A DNA stretch of 64,000 bases from positions 7,316,001-7,380,000 of the forward strand of contig OY969418.1 in assembly GCA_963699175.1 (NCBI GenBank), read 5' to 3'. Below, piece by piece: positions 24,995 through 33,095 of the stretch. This DNA is from JACPYM01 sp963699175. Lineage in GTDB: Bacteria > Acidobacteriota > Blastocatellia > RBC074. Each line of letters begins with the position of its first letter. Positions within the stretch are counted from its first letter, which is position 1. Both the position numbers and the translations under genes were made by a program. The notes under the pieces are model-generated. The model was not told the DNA's origin. It did not search any database and worked only from the letters and a program-made list of their open reading frames with translations.

Positions 24995-25074
24995 AACATC
25001 AGCGTCTCGTCACGACCTCATAGTACCACCAAAGGCAGAATCCTCGCGGCAATTACGCCGGAGGATGATTCCCA

Positions 25075-25968
25075 ATGCATTCAATACAAGCGAGCAAGCT
25101 TTCCAAATTTGTGGTCTGCGCAACGCTCTGCTTCCTGTGCGGAAGCCTGCGAACAATGGCGGCTTCGACGGTGAACTTTAAGCTGCTGCGCGGCTATTTG
25201 ATTGTCATTCCAGTTATGGTCAACGGCGCAGGGCCTTATGAATTTCTGGTGGACACAGGCACCAATACGACATTGCTCGGCTCGGAGTTCGCCCGGCAAT
25301 TGCGGCTGCGCCCGCTAGATCGTATCGAACTAGTCACAGTCGCCGGTTCGCAGCTTCTGGTACGGTCACAGGTAGCGAGCCTGACCGTAGGCGCGCAAAC
25401 CGTGACTCCACTGGAAGTGCTCTGGAGCGAATTGCGCGAATTGCGCGCCATCGAGCCGAAGATTTGCGGTGTACTGGGCCAGAACTTTCTCGCGCAATTC
25501 AACTACCTGATTGATTACCGCAAACAGCGGCTGGAATTTGAAGACGTGGATGAATTGGAAACGCGCCTGTGCGGCGAACCACTAACGCTTGAATGGCATG
25601 AGGGCCAAGCACTCCTCTCTGTCCCGGGGAAGAAAAAGCATTGGCGCTTTGTACCGGATACGGGCGTGGCGGGGTTGTTGCTGTTTACACCTTCGGGCAG
25701 TGGCTTTGAATTCGATTGGGAACCGGGCGCGCCGGAAACCGGGCAGGCGCGCACTGATCTCGGTAGTCGCTTGGTACAACAGCGCCGCTTGCGCAGCTTC
25801 CCACTCAGCCGCACTACTCTTTACGATTTACCCGTGATGTTAATGAAGACAGCGCCAGGTGGCGCGGAGCGGAGCGAAGATGGGCTGTTGCCTACGAGCC
25901 TGTTTGAGCGCATCTATTTCAATCATCGGAAGAGCTATCTGATTTTGAATCCGAAAAATGTCGGCTGA
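25075..25968 (+). CDS. Secreted retropepsin/pepsin-like aspartyl protease with two DTG sites
   Basis: This 297-residue protein has a signal peptide (about 1-30). The first catalytic site is Asp60-Thr-Gly in 'YEFLVDTGTNTTLLGSEFAR'. A second, Asp195-Thr-Gly, occurs in 'WRFVPDTGVAGLLLFTPSG'. 'ICGVLGQNFLAQFNYLIDY' and 'GLLPTSLFERIYFNHRKSYL' are the psi-loop-like segments found after each. Two DTG lobes in one chain resemble pepsin-type rather than dimeric retropepsin-type organisation. The substrate is unknown. The start ATG 25075 gives the signal peptide. Confidence 0.85.
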   Translation: MHSIQASKLSKFVVCATLCFLCGSLRTMAASTVNFKLLRGYLIVIPVMVNGAGPYEFLVDTGTNTTLLGSEFARQLRLRPLDRIELVTVAGSQLLVRSQVASLTVGAQTVTPLEVLWSELRELRAIEPKICGVLGQNFLAQFNYLIDYRKQRLEFEDVDELETRLCGEPLTLEWHEGQALLSVPGKKKHWRFVPDTGVAGLLLFTPSGSGFEFDWEPGAPETGQARTDLGSRLVQQRRLRSFPLSRTTLYDLPVMLMKTAPGGAERSEDGLLPTSLFERIYFNHRKSYLILNPKNVG

Positions 25969-26008
25969 GTTCAAGGGGGTTTGGGAGCGTGCGCGTCAGT
26001 CGTCTAGC

Positions 26009-26160
26009 CAAATGCAGCATTATTATTTATTGCCAGCAATGCTGAGAGAATGGCGGTTTGAGCTTGGCGAAACGGACAAAGCCGCTGATAATCTGCGGCG
26101 CGCGTTACAGTGTCAGTGTTCCGAGCCGGAACGCGGAGTTCTCGCAGCGGAAGCTCTCAG
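26009..26160 (+). pseudogene. C-terminal relic of an ECF sigma factor (DUF6596 type)
   Basis: The plus frame reads 'QMQHYYLLPAMLREWRFELG', 'ETDKAADNLRRALQCQCSEP', 'ERGVLAAEAL'. The HYYLLPA...LG....AA..YRRAL....SEPER motif is the end of the SigJ/DUF6596 class of sigma factors. The sigma2/sigma4 domains are missing, and the frame runs on into the next gene. It is a fragment left upstream of the membrane protein at 26201. Confidence 0.55.
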
Positions 26161-26200
26161 TAGTCACCGAACAGCAGTACCCCAAAATTCGGAGGACAAC

Positions 26201-26623
26201 ATGACAAACATCAACGTGGGACGTGTCCTGCTAGGTGGTTTGGTAGCAGGCGTAGTGTTGAATATCGGCGAAGCTATTTTGAATGGCGTGCTGTTGGCCG
26301 AGGCTGCGAAAGCTGACCTTGACCGGCTCCATCTGCCCGATCCAGGTGGCACCTTCATCGTGCGCGCCGTCACGATCACTTTTTTGTTGGGTATCGTGCT
26401 CGTTTATCTGTACGCCGCGATCAGACCGCGCTTCGGCCCCGGTGTGAAGACGGCGATTTGCGCAGGCTTGATCGCTTGGTTCTTCGTTTATCTGTACGCC
26501 GGATACATCCAGGAAGCACTGGGACTGGTTTCGTCAAAGCCGTTTATGATCGGGCTGATCTGGGGTCTCATCGAATACCCTATCGGCGCGATAGTCGGCG
26601 CGTGGGTGTACAAGGAAGCCTAG
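26201..26623 (+). CDS. Four-helix integral membrane protein, unknown function
   Basis: ATG 26201 follows GGAGGACAAC, so the longer upstream reading is rejected. The 140 residues have four hydrophobic spans: 'VLLGGLVAGVVLNIGEAI', 'AVTITFLLGIVLVYLYAAI', 'TAICAGLIAWFFVYLYAG', 'PFMIGLIWGLIEYPIGAIVG'. A charged loop, 'AAKADLDRLHLPDPG', lies between spans one and two. It resembles uncharacterised acidobacterial membrane proteins. A 17-bp-arm palindrome follows the gene. Confidence 0.8.
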   Translation: MTNINVGRVLLGGLVAGVVLNIGEAILNGVLLAEAAKADLDRLHLPDPGGTFIVRAVTITFLLGIVLVYLYAAIRPRFGPGVKTAICAGLIAWFFVYLYAGYIQEALGLVSSKPFMIGLIWGLIEYPIGAIVGAWVYKEA

Positions 26624-26650
26624 ATGTGTTGCGTGATTAACTGAGAGGAT

Positions 26651-26685
26651 GCGGCAATCTCAAATTTCAAATTTGAGATTGCCGC
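26651..26685. repeat. Perfect palindrome, 17-bp arms
   Basis: GCGGCAATCTCAAATTT (26651-26667) and its exact complement (26669-26685) surround a single C. It may act as a terminator for the membrane protein gene, but it lacks a T-run. It could cruciform. Confidence 0.7.
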
Positions 26686-26764
26686 GCCTTCCTCCTACTT
26701 TCGCAGACTGGCGCGTGATTCGAATATCGAACTGACAACTGCAAAATCTTAAAGAGGGAAGATA

Positions 26765-27520
26765 ATGAAAACCTTTTCGTTGTTTATCGCATTACTTATT
26801 TTTTGTGGCATGACAGGCCCTGCCGTCGCGCAAACTGGTGACCTGCAAGTCAAGACGCCCAAACAGCCGCCACAATTCGATCTCGACACCTATCAGTTTG
26901 CTATGCTGAAGAGAGGGCCGAAGTGGACGCCGGAGAGCACACCTGAAACACAGCAGATTCAAGCCGGGCACATGGCCAACATCCAAAAGATGGCGCGGTT
27001 GGGCAAGCTGATGGCTGCCGGGCCGATGGAGGGCCATGGCGATTTGCGTGGGCTGTTTATTTTCAAGGCTGCTTCAATCGAAGAAGCGAAGGCGTTGGCA
27101 GCAGAAGACCCGGCGATCAAGGCGGGCCGCTTGACGATTGAGTTTCTGACGTGGATGGCTCCGAGAGGCATCGGCACGAAGTTGCAAGCGGATTATCAAA
27201 AAGACCCGAACACCAAAAACACCATGACCAAATACTATCTGGCGCTGCTCGGCAAGGGAGAGAAAAATGCTGCCGGGGCGCAGGAGAGCCAGCAATTGAT
27301 GCTTGAACATTTGTGGAACATACGCAGGCAGCTCGATGCGAAAACCTTTGTGACCGCCGGGCCGTTTGTCAGTAACGGCGACCTGCGCGGCCTCTTCGTG
27401 ATCGCCGCCACTTCGCTCGAAGAGGCCAACGCGATTGCCGGGGCCGACCCACTGGTCAAAGCGGGCCAGCTTACGGTTGCCTTGCATCAGTGGTGGGTGG
27501 CGAAAGAGATCTGGCCGTAA
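26765..27520 (+). CDS. Secreted protein with two YCII-like domains
   Basis: ATG 26765 is preceded by GAGGGAAGATA. The signal peptide ends at 'AVAQTG'. Two similar units follow: 'FAMLKRGPKWTPESTPETQQ...NIQKMARLGKLMAAGPMEGH...LRGLFIFKAASIEEAKALA' (about 40-125) and 'YYLALLGKGEKNAAGAQESQ...LLEHLWNIRRQLDAKTFVTA...LRGLFVIAATSLEEANAI' (about 155-240). Each matches the YCII/YciI-like alpha-beta fold, with 'GP' and 'GDLRG' positions conserved. The protein would be periplasmic. The activity is unknown; the duplication is clear. Confidence 0.82.
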   Translation: MKTFSLFIALLIFCGMTGPAVAQTGDLQVKTPKQPPQFDLDTYQFAMLKRGPKWTPESTPETQQIQAGHMANIQKMARLGKLMAAGPMEGHGDLRGLFIFKAASIEEAKALAAEDPAIKAGRLTIEFLTWMAPRGIGTKLQADYQKDPNTKNTMTKYYLALLGKGEKNAAGAQESQQLMLEHLWNIRRQLDAKTFVTAGPFVSNGDLRGLFVIAATSLEEANAIAGADPLVKAGQLTVALHQWWVAKEIWP

Positions 27521-27549
27521 ACTTTTCGCCAGACGTATTGCAAAAAGAC

Positions 27550-27585
27550 GAGGAAGCTGGAACACTCCGGCTTCCTCATTTTTTT
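27550..27585 (+). terminator. Rho-independent terminator
   Basis: GAGGAAGCTGG (27550-27560) pairs with CCGGCTTCCTC (27567-27577) around AACACT, with one T-G wobble, followed by ATTTTTTT. It lies 30 bases after the YCII-like gene. Confidence 0.9.
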
Positions 27586-27611
27586 GGCTAGCTTCGTTTC
27601 CAGGATGAACT

Positions 27612-28382
27612 ATGGCAGCACAATTTGATCTTCGCGGAAAAGTGGCTTTGGTGACCGGCGCCAGCTCCGGCATTGGCCGTGCGGCAGTGCTGGCGCTGGC
27701 GCGCAACGGCGCGGCGGTGGTGATCAACTACTACAACAACGGACGCGGCGCGGCGGAAGTCGTCAACGAAGTCCAGGCCATGCGGCGCAATGCGTGGTTG
27801 GCCAAAGCCGACGTGACCCAGCGCGGACAAGTCAACAGGATGATCGAAGAGGCGATACAAAACTTCGGGCGGCTCGACGTTCTGGTCAACAACGCGGGCA
27901 GCGTGATCAAGCTGGCGCGCACTGAAGAGATCACCGACGAACTATGGCAGGCCGCGATTGATGTCAACTTGAAAGGCGCTTTTCTGTGCGCACAGGCTGC
28001 CCTGCCTTATTTCAAAAAACAGCAGAAGGGCCGCATCATCAACGTCTCAGATGCGCTGACCGGCAATGGCAACACGCTGGGCCAGCCTTACGGGTTGCTG
28101 CCTTATGAAGTCGCCAAAGCGGGCGTCAATGCGCTGACGCGCAGCTTGGCGCGCGAACTCGGCCCGTATCAAGTCACCGTCAACGCCGTCGCGCCCGGTT
28201 TGATCTTCACGCCTTTTCACGACAAATTCTCACGCCCGGAACGGCTGCAACAAATCATCGAATCCACGCCGCTGCGCCGCGCAGGCAATCCCGAAGAGGT
28301 CGCTGAGTTGATCGCTTTCCTGGCTTCGGATGACGCCAGCTTTATCACTGGCGAAATCTTTGGCATTGATGGCGGTAGGTGA
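27612..28382 (+). CDS. SDR-family NAD(P)-dependent oxidoreductase
   Basis: This 256-residue classical short-chain dehydrogenase has 'VTGASSGIGRAAV' as the cofactor loop, 'NNAG' and 'GRIINVSDALTGNG' with the catalytic serine region. The Tyr-x3-Lys is in 'LPYEVAKAGVNALTRSLARE', followed by 'VNAVAPGLIFTPFHDKF' and 'ASFITGEIFGIDGGR'. The overall order is typical of 3-oxoacyl-ACP reductase/FabG-like enzymes. The substrate cannot be told. The start ATG 27612 follows the terminator of the upstream gene, so it has its own promoter. Confidence 0.9.
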   Translation: MAAQFDLRGKVALVTGASSGIGRAAVLALARNGAAVVINYYNNGRGAAEVVNEVQAMRRNAWLAKADVTQRGQVNRMIEEAIQNFGRLDVLVNNAGSVIKLARTEEITDELWQAAIDVNLKGAFLCAQAALPYFKKQQKGRIINVSDALTGNGNTLGQPYGLLPYEVAKAGVNALTRSLARELGPYQVTVNAVAPGLIFTPFHDKFSRPERLQQIIESTPLRRAGNPEEVAELIAFLASDDASFITGEIFGIDGGR

Positions 28383-28385
28383 GAT

Positions 28386-28483
28386 GTACCGTAGACTGTC
28401 AGTCTGCGGAAGACTCAGTTTTTTACCCACTGGAACCGAAGGGCACGACACCAAGTCTTCCGCAGACTGACAGTCTACGGTAC
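28386..28483. repeat. Perfect inverted repeat, 30-bp arms
   Basis: Arms 28386-28415 (GTACCGTAGACTGTCAGTCT...) and 28454-28483 are exact complements around a 38-base loop. It lies between the converging ends of the SDR gene and the TIGR03437-type gene, where it could terminate both. Confidence 0.9.
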
Positions 28484-28517
28484 CGCGCGCGTGCCCCTCA
28501 ATTTGAGGTGATTGGTC

Positions 28518-29864
28518 TTATTTGAAATTGACTTTGACTGTGTTGGCTGCTCGCTGATCAACCACCAGATTGAAATCTACGTCACCACGACCCGCCAGAT
28601 TGCGCGGCAACTCCACGTTGACCTGATCCAGCCCGGCGAAGTCGTTTTGTGCTCCTGCATAACTTACCGGCAGCGAGGTATTCACGCTCACGCTGTTCAA
28701 ACTGCTGCGCCCGCGTATTCCTGTGCCAAACAAGATCAAGAACGTTCTGTCATTGGCCTCGCCGAACTCGATGGGATTGGCGACATAGCGATTCAAGCTG
28801 TTATCAAAACGTGCGACCGGTGTAGTAATCAAACTCCCGTCGGGTTTGACGCGCAAGGTATTTGCTGCCGGGAAGCCGCTGCCATTTGCTGCGAACGTGA
28901 ACAAGCCGGGCGCAACAGCGGCAATGTTGAGTGCGCCGGTTGCTACTATGCCGCTCGTGTTGCTGACCGTGATGGTTGCCGGGCCAGTGCTTGTGCCTGT
29001 CGGAATCAGCAGATTGAGCTGTCCTGGCGAGACAAAAAAGAGTGGTGCGAGCCGCTCCGTCCCTGCGCTGTCACGCACCTTGACTGAAACGCCACCGAGC
29101 GTAGTTGGCAAAGGGAGAGTGACGGCGACAGATGTGCCGGTAGCAAGATTGCTGCCGAAGGCCGCGCCGATTGCCTCACTCGCCAAATCACCAGCGGCAA
29201 AGCTGGCGGCAGAGACAGTCGTCAACGCGCCCGGCACTGTTACTACCGCGCGAAGCATGAAATTGACCAGCGAGTTGTCGCCGGTCACGCGAATATCTCC
29301 GTTGTAGCTCGCGCCGTTGTCGGTCGAAGCGAAGCCGCGATTCTGTACCGGCTGGTTCGTATCGAACCAGAAGAAGGGCACGTTGTTGGTATTGGGTTGT
29401 TGGAAACCGACGAAGAAGTCACCAGCGTTGATGGTCGGGCCGTTTTGGATAGTGAACTCTACGTATTCACCGGCAGTGCTGGCTTGCGGGACTGTGACGG
29501 TTTGATTGACGAGCAGCGTTGGGTTGTTGACTGTTCCCGCCGTGCTCGGCGTGCGCGCAAAGGCGAGCAGGCGAATCTGTCGTCCCACCGGGCTTTGTGG
29601 CGTGACGTTGCGGAAGAAGATGCGGATGGCCTTCAGCGTGGCCGGATAGCGCGAGGGCGTGAGCCGGTTGACGATGATCAAATTTGGAATCAAGCCGACG
29701 GGCGAGCCTTCGGTCGTGCCATCATCCGTTTTGAGTTCTTCGTCGGTGGTTTGTTGTGGCGCAATGAAGGTTTGAGCCAGGCCGATCTGTGGTGAAGCAC
29801 TAAGCCATAACCAGCCGGACAAGGTCAGCAGACAAATCGTTGAAATGAGCAGTCGCATTACCAT
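28518..29864 (-). CDS. Secreted protein with TIGR03437-type C-terminal domain
   Basis: The 448 residues begin with a signal peptide to about residue 31 ('LAQTFIAPQ'). Residues 40-220 form a beta-rich domain ('VNRLTPSRYPATLKAIRIFF', 'FVGFQQPNTNNVPFFWFDT'). Residues 235-448 carry the acidobacterial module: 'SFAAGDLASEAIGAAFGSNL', 'LAPLFFVSPGQLNLLIPTG', 'NTSGIVATGALNIAAVAPGL', 'FLILFGTGIRGRSS', 'GLDQVNVELPRNLAGRG'. This IPT/TIG-like module is found at the end of many extracellular acidobacterial proteins. The role is unknown, possibly cell-surface attachment. Confidence 0.87.
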   Translation of the reverse strand: MVMRLLISTICLLTLSGWLWLSASPQIGLAQTFIAPQQTTDEELKTDDGTTEGSPVGLIPNLIIVNRLTPSRYPATLKAIRIFFRNVTPQSPVGRQIRLLAFARTPSTAGTVNNPTLLVNQTVTVPQASTAGEYVEFTIQNGPTINAGDFFVGFQQPNTNNVPFFWFDTNQPVQNRGFASTDNGASYNGDIRVTGDNSLVNFMLRAVVTVPGALTTVSAASFAAGDLASEAIGAAFGSNLATGTSVAVTLPLPTTLGGVSVKVRDSAGTERLAPLFFVSPGQLNLLIPTGTSTGPATITVSNTSGIVATGALNIAAVAPGLFTFAANGSGFPAANTLRVKPDGSLITTPVARFDNSLNRYVANPIEFGEANDRTFLILFGTGIRGRSSLNSVSVNTSLPVSYAGAQNDFAGLDQVNVELPRNLAGRGDVDFNLVVDQRAANTVKVNFK

Positions 29865-29968
29865 CCTCCTGTTGAAGCGTGTGGGTTGAAAAGCTTCAAG
29901 CCCTCGGCACCGCGGGTGAGTTTACCGCAAGTGATGAGTTTGCGCCGAAGGATTTTTGAGGATGGTGC

Positions 29969-30004
29969 TGTCCGACAAGCTGGTTAGAGCTTGCTTGTCG
30001 GACA
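29969..30004 (-). terminator. Hairpin downstream of the DUF4097 gene
   Basis: TGTCCGACAAGC (29969-29980) pairs with GCTTGTCGGACA (29993-30004). It sits four bases after the stop of the minus-strand gene at 30008. It is terminator-like but lacks a clear T-run on the minus strand. Confidence 0.5.
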
Positions 30005-30007
30005 TTG

Positions 30008-31288
30008 TTAGCGCGCTTGAGCAAGCAGCTTTTTGATATGAACACTGCCGCTGAACGATTCGGCTTTGACTTGCGCGCCGCCTTTGCCCACGACACCTTG
30101 AATGGGGCCGCGTGAGCTGAGCCGGCCGGAGGTGATTTGGAGCGGGAATTCGGTGTTGATCGAGCCGCTGAAGGATTGCGCAGTCAAATTAAATTCGCTG
30201 TCAGCGGGAAGCACGACGATCACGTCGCCGCTGAAGCTGTTGAATTCGTAGCGCCCGTCGGCGTAGAGCTTGCCCTGATACTGCACGCCGCTGCTCAAGC
30301 TTTTGAGCCGCAGGTCATGTGAGTCAACGTCACGCAGCATAATCGAACCGCTGACGGTCTCGGCTTCGACGCGGCCTTTGGCGTTGAGGATTTCGATGTT
30401 GGCGCTGGTCGAGTTGGCGCGCACGCCTTCATCCGCTTTGCGCACGATGACGTTGCCGCTGAGCGAACTGGCGATGACGCGACCGCGCACGTCCTCGACC
30501 GTGACATTGTCGCTGTGCGCGTGTGCTTCGACATCACCACCGACGCCCGTGATGTTGATCCAGCCGCTGGTCGCGTTGGCGACGGCGCGTCCGCCGATGC
30601 GCTCCATTTTGATCGAGCCGCTGGTGCAGATGACTGTGGCGTCGTCGCGGGTCTGGCTGACGCGGATGTTGCCGCTGGTACTGCGCGCATTGAGCCGCGA
30701 GCCGACATCGCTGACGGTCACGTTGCCGCTGGTCGAGCCGATTGAGAGGCCGCCGCCGATGCGTTCGGCGCGCGCGTTGCCGCTGGTGCTGGATAAATTT
30801 GCATCACCGCTGACCTCGGTGGCGGAGACATTGCCGCTGGTTGAATGTGCGATGGCGCGCGCTATGGGACCAGTGATGGCCACTTCGCCGCTGGTCGAAT
30901 TGATCGAATTGAGCACGGCGGAGCGGGGAACTTTCAGATCGTAGTTGACCGAAGTGCTGTTTGATCTGCCGCGCGGGTAGACGGTGGTGATCTCCAAACG
31001 GTCAGGGCGGCTGGTGACGCGAATCTCGACCTGCTGCCAATCTTCTTCGCGGTCGCGGCGCGTCTGCTTGACGGCATCCACCTGCACTCGATTCTGGTTC
31101 CACGAGGTCACGCGGATGTAGCCGCTTGAATTGGTCACACTGATCGTGCCGTCAGGGTTCAACTCGAAGGTCTGATGAAACTCGCGCTCAAAGTTTTGCG
31201 CGTGCGTCGTAACGGCCAACGCCGCGCTGACAACAATTCCCAGCAAAGCAACCACCAACCAATTGTTCAAACGTTTCGACATTTTCAT
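30008..31288 (-). CDS. DUF4097-type beta-repeat protein
   Basis: The 426 residues start with a hydrophobic segment (about 9-28: 'WLVVALLGIVVSAALAVT') ending in 'AQNFEREF', a probable signal peptide. The rest is a right-handed beta solenoid of about 20-residue units: 'TSGNVSATEVSGDANLSSTS', 'TSGSIKMERIGGRAVANATS', 'SLSGNVIVRKADEGVRANST', 'SFSGDVIVVLPADSEFNLTA'. 'GRLSSRGPIQGVVGKGGAQV' follows before the C-terminus. The N-terminus 'EFHQTFELNPDGTISVTNSS' is typical of DUF4097. It lies 11 bases downstream of the anti-sigma gene, so it is probably part of the sigma operon. Confidence 0.92.
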   Translation of the reverse strand: MKMSKRLNNWLVVALLGIVVSAALAVTTHAQNFEREFHQTFELNPDGTISVTNSSGYIRVTSWNQNRVQVDAVKQTRRDREEDWQQVEIRVTSRPDRLEITTVYPRGRSNSTSVNYDLKVPRSAVLNSINSTSGEVAITGPIARAIAHSTSGNVSATEVSGDANLSSTSGNARAERIGGGLSIGSTSGNVTVSDVGSRLNARSTSGNIRVSQTRDDATVICTSGSIKMERIGGRAVANATSGWINITGVGGDVEAHAHSDNVTVEDVRGRVIASSLSGNVIVRKADEGVRANSTSANIEILNAKGRVEAETVSGSIMLRDVDSHDLRLKSLSSGVQYQGKLYADGRYEFNSFSGDVIVVLPADSEFNLTAQSFSGSINTEFPLQITSGRLSSRGPIQGVVGKGGAQVKAESFSGSVHIKKLLAQAR

Positions 31289-31299
31289 TTCACTCTATA

Positions 31300-32127
31300 C
31301 TATTGCCCAGCCTGTTCGGCAATCTCCTGCATCAATTCGAGCTTTTTCGCGTAGGCCGCTAGCAGGAACTGGCCGCCCGCCGCATCGCTCGGACGTTCGC
31401 GCAGGGCGCGGCGACTCTCGGCGATAGACTTATCAATCAGGGCCAAGCTGCTCTCGTATTGATTGAGCAAACCCGGCGCGAACTTGTCGCGGTTGCGCGC
31501 GATGACACGGTCGAGCAACTTGATCGCGCTCTGATACTCACGTTCGGCGCGTGCGATGTGAGTTTGGATCAACTGCGTTTCGCTGACCTCCGGTTGCGGT
31601 TTGGGTTGCACGCGCGGTTCGTTTCTCACTTGCGCAGTACGCGGCACGACGGCAGTAGTCGGCGATGGTAACGGCGCTGGCGGATTGACTGTGGGCGCTG
31701 GTGTCGGTAGGAGTACGACAGCGACCTCCTTACTGTCAGGCGCGTGGTGTTTGAGATAGAAAGTCGTCACGGCCACCGACACAATAATCAACGCCGCCGC
31801 GAAGGCCGCTTGCCGCAAGAGTGCCGGTGATAGCAAGCCGCTGAGCAGCCCGTTCAACCAGCCGGTCTTTTCTACTGTCGCTGCTTCAGCCGTGCGCGGT
31901 TCGACTTGAATGCGCGTGCGCACAGCCTCCCAAAGCTCCGGCGTAGGTTCGAGCGCAGTCTGTTCATAATATTGCGCGAAGATTTCCTGCTCGTGTGCGA
32001 GCGTCTCGCGCGCTTGTGTGCAAGCGGGGCAAGCGGCGAGATGCGCGCGCAGCTCAGCCGCGCGGTTCTCGCTCAATTCGCCGTAGAGGAAATCTTCCAG
32101 TTCAGTTTGATAACGTTCGCAGTTCAT
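31300..32127 (-). CDS. Zinc-finger anti-sigma factor (zf-HC2 type)
   Basis: ATG 32127 gives 275 residues beginning 'MNCERYQTELEDFLYGELSE'. The ZAS/zf-HC2 motif is 'HLAACPACTQAR', with Cys3 and His-x3-Cys-x2-Cys. One membrane span (about residues 122-145: 'ALLRQAAFAAALIIVSVAVT') separates it from a Pro-rich linker and a helical tail ('THIAREYQSAIKLLDRVI'-like region). It should bind and hold back the adjacent ECF sigma factor until an envelope signal arrives. The longer upstream reading crosses the decanucleotide repeat and is not preferred. Confidence 0.87.
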   Translation of the reverse strand: MNCERYQTELEDFLYGELSENRAAELRAHLAACPACTQARETLAHEQEIFAQYYEQTALEPTPELWEAVRTRIQVEPRTAEAATVEKTGWLNGLLSGLLSPALLRQAAFAAALIIVSVAVTTFYLKHHAPDSKEVAVVLLPTPAPTVNPPAPLPSPTTAVVPRTAQVRNEPRVQPKPQPEVSETQLIQTHIARAEREYQSAIKLLDRVIARNRDKFAPGLLNQYESSLALIDKSIAESRRALRERPSDAAGGQFLLAAYAKKLELMQEIAEQAGQ

Positions 32128-32140
32128 AACTTCCAGCTCC

Positions 32141-32173
32141 ATCTGGCTCCATCTGGCTCCATCTGGCTCCATC
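32141..32173. repeat. Decanucleotide tandem repeat between sigma and anti-sigma genes
   Basis: ATCTGGCTCC is repeated exactly three times (32141-32170) followed by ATC. A degenerate copy lies at 32131-32140. On the minus strand it gives GGAGCCAGAT units, each holding a GGAG, just upstream of the anti-sigma start. Confidence 0.85.
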
Positions 32174-32177
32174 AACC

Positions 32178-32792
32178 TTAGCAAGCCTGTGTGTCCAGGT
32201 ACGGCGCAATCCGCTTTCTGATCTCCAGTCGCGCCCGATGCAGATCGGTTTTGAGCTTCCCGATGGAATGACCCGTGATCGCGCTGATCTCTTCGTAGCT
32301 CTTTTCGTGAAAAATCTTGAGACTGAAAACGACGCGTTTGTCTTCATCCAAATCAGCCAGCGCACGGCTGATTTTGACGGTCAATTCCCGATCCAGCATA
32401 GCCCCCTCCGGCAACACATCCAGCGCGGGTAGTTGGAGCGTCTCCGGCGCGTCCAGGTCAACTTTTCTTTCCGCTTTGATCTTTTGGCGGATTGCTTCGC
32501 GGACGACATTGCGGGCGATGCCGAAGAGCCAGGTCGAGAGGCGCGCTTCGTCTTGCAAGCCGGGCAGATTGCGATAGGCGCGGACGAAAGTCTCCTGCGC
32601 CAGTTCCTCGGCCTGTTCGTGGTTCTGCACCTGGTTGTTGATGAAGCTGAGGACAGGCCGCCCGTAACGGTTGAAGATTAGATGGAACGCATCTTCATCG
32701 CCGTGTTTCGCGCGCGTAACCACGCCGGGCGCGATCTCGGTAAAGGCCATTGTCCCTCGCTTCTCACTGGCAATTGCCAAACTACTCATCAC
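32178..32792 (-). CDS. ECF RNA polymerase sigma factor
   Basis: The 204 residues contain sigma region 2 ('FHLIFNRYGRPVLSFINNQV', 'AEELAQETFVRAYRNLPG', 'ARLSTWLFGIARNVVREAI') and region 4 ('LDEDKRVVFSLKIFHEKSYE', 'EISAITGHSIGKLKTDLHRA'). The start may be Met15 ('MAFTEIAPGVVTRAKHGDED') at 32750 rather than 32792. It is followed by its zinc-finger anti-sigma and a DUF4097 protein, a typical acidobacterial three-gene unit. It is divergent from the epimerase gene. Confidence 0.92.
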   Translation of the reverse strand: MMSSLAIASEKRGTMAFTEIAPGVVTRAKHGDEDAFHLIFNRYGRPVLSFINNQVQNHEQAEELAQETFVRAYRNLPGLQDEARLSTWLFGIARNVVREAIRQKIKAERKVDLDAPETLQLPALDVLPEGAMLDRELTVKISRALADLDEDKRVVFSLKIFHEKSYEEISAITGHSIGKLKTDLHRARLEIRKRIAPYLDTQAC

Positions 32793-32901
32793 TTTTCAGC
32801 ACCGCCCAATCGATTGTGTTGCGTGCTGTATGTGTCGTATACACCAAAATGGTTTCAATGCGATACCAAGATTTTTTGCCTTTAAGAGTCTATTCATGTT
32901 T

Positions 32902-33022
32902 AGCCACAGAGTCACGGAGACACAGAGTTTTGCGCTTGATCTGGTAGAACGGGCGACTAACTTTTGCGCTTTCGTCTAGTTCATTCCTTTATTTCTCTCT
33001 GTGTCTCCGTGACTCTGTGGCT
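32902..33022. repeat. Perfect inverted repeat, 26-bp arms
   Basis: AGCCACAGAGTCACGGAGAC... (32902-32927) and its exact complement (32997-33022) bracket about 70 bases between the divergent sigma factor and epimerase genes. Sequences of the type 'CACAGAGTCACGGAGACACAGAG' recur in many environmental bacterial genomes. Confidence 0.88.
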
Positions 33023-33095
33023 GACCTTCCCGAGTGTAAATAGACCCTGCGGATTTTTTGTCTTTAAGAGGGGATGTGATATAAAGCCGCTTGCT

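Noticed and set aside
25958..26200. Longer N-terminus for the membrane protein at 26201
   Set aside because: GGAGG directly precedes ATG 26201, and the upstream codons match a sigma-factor tail, not this protein.
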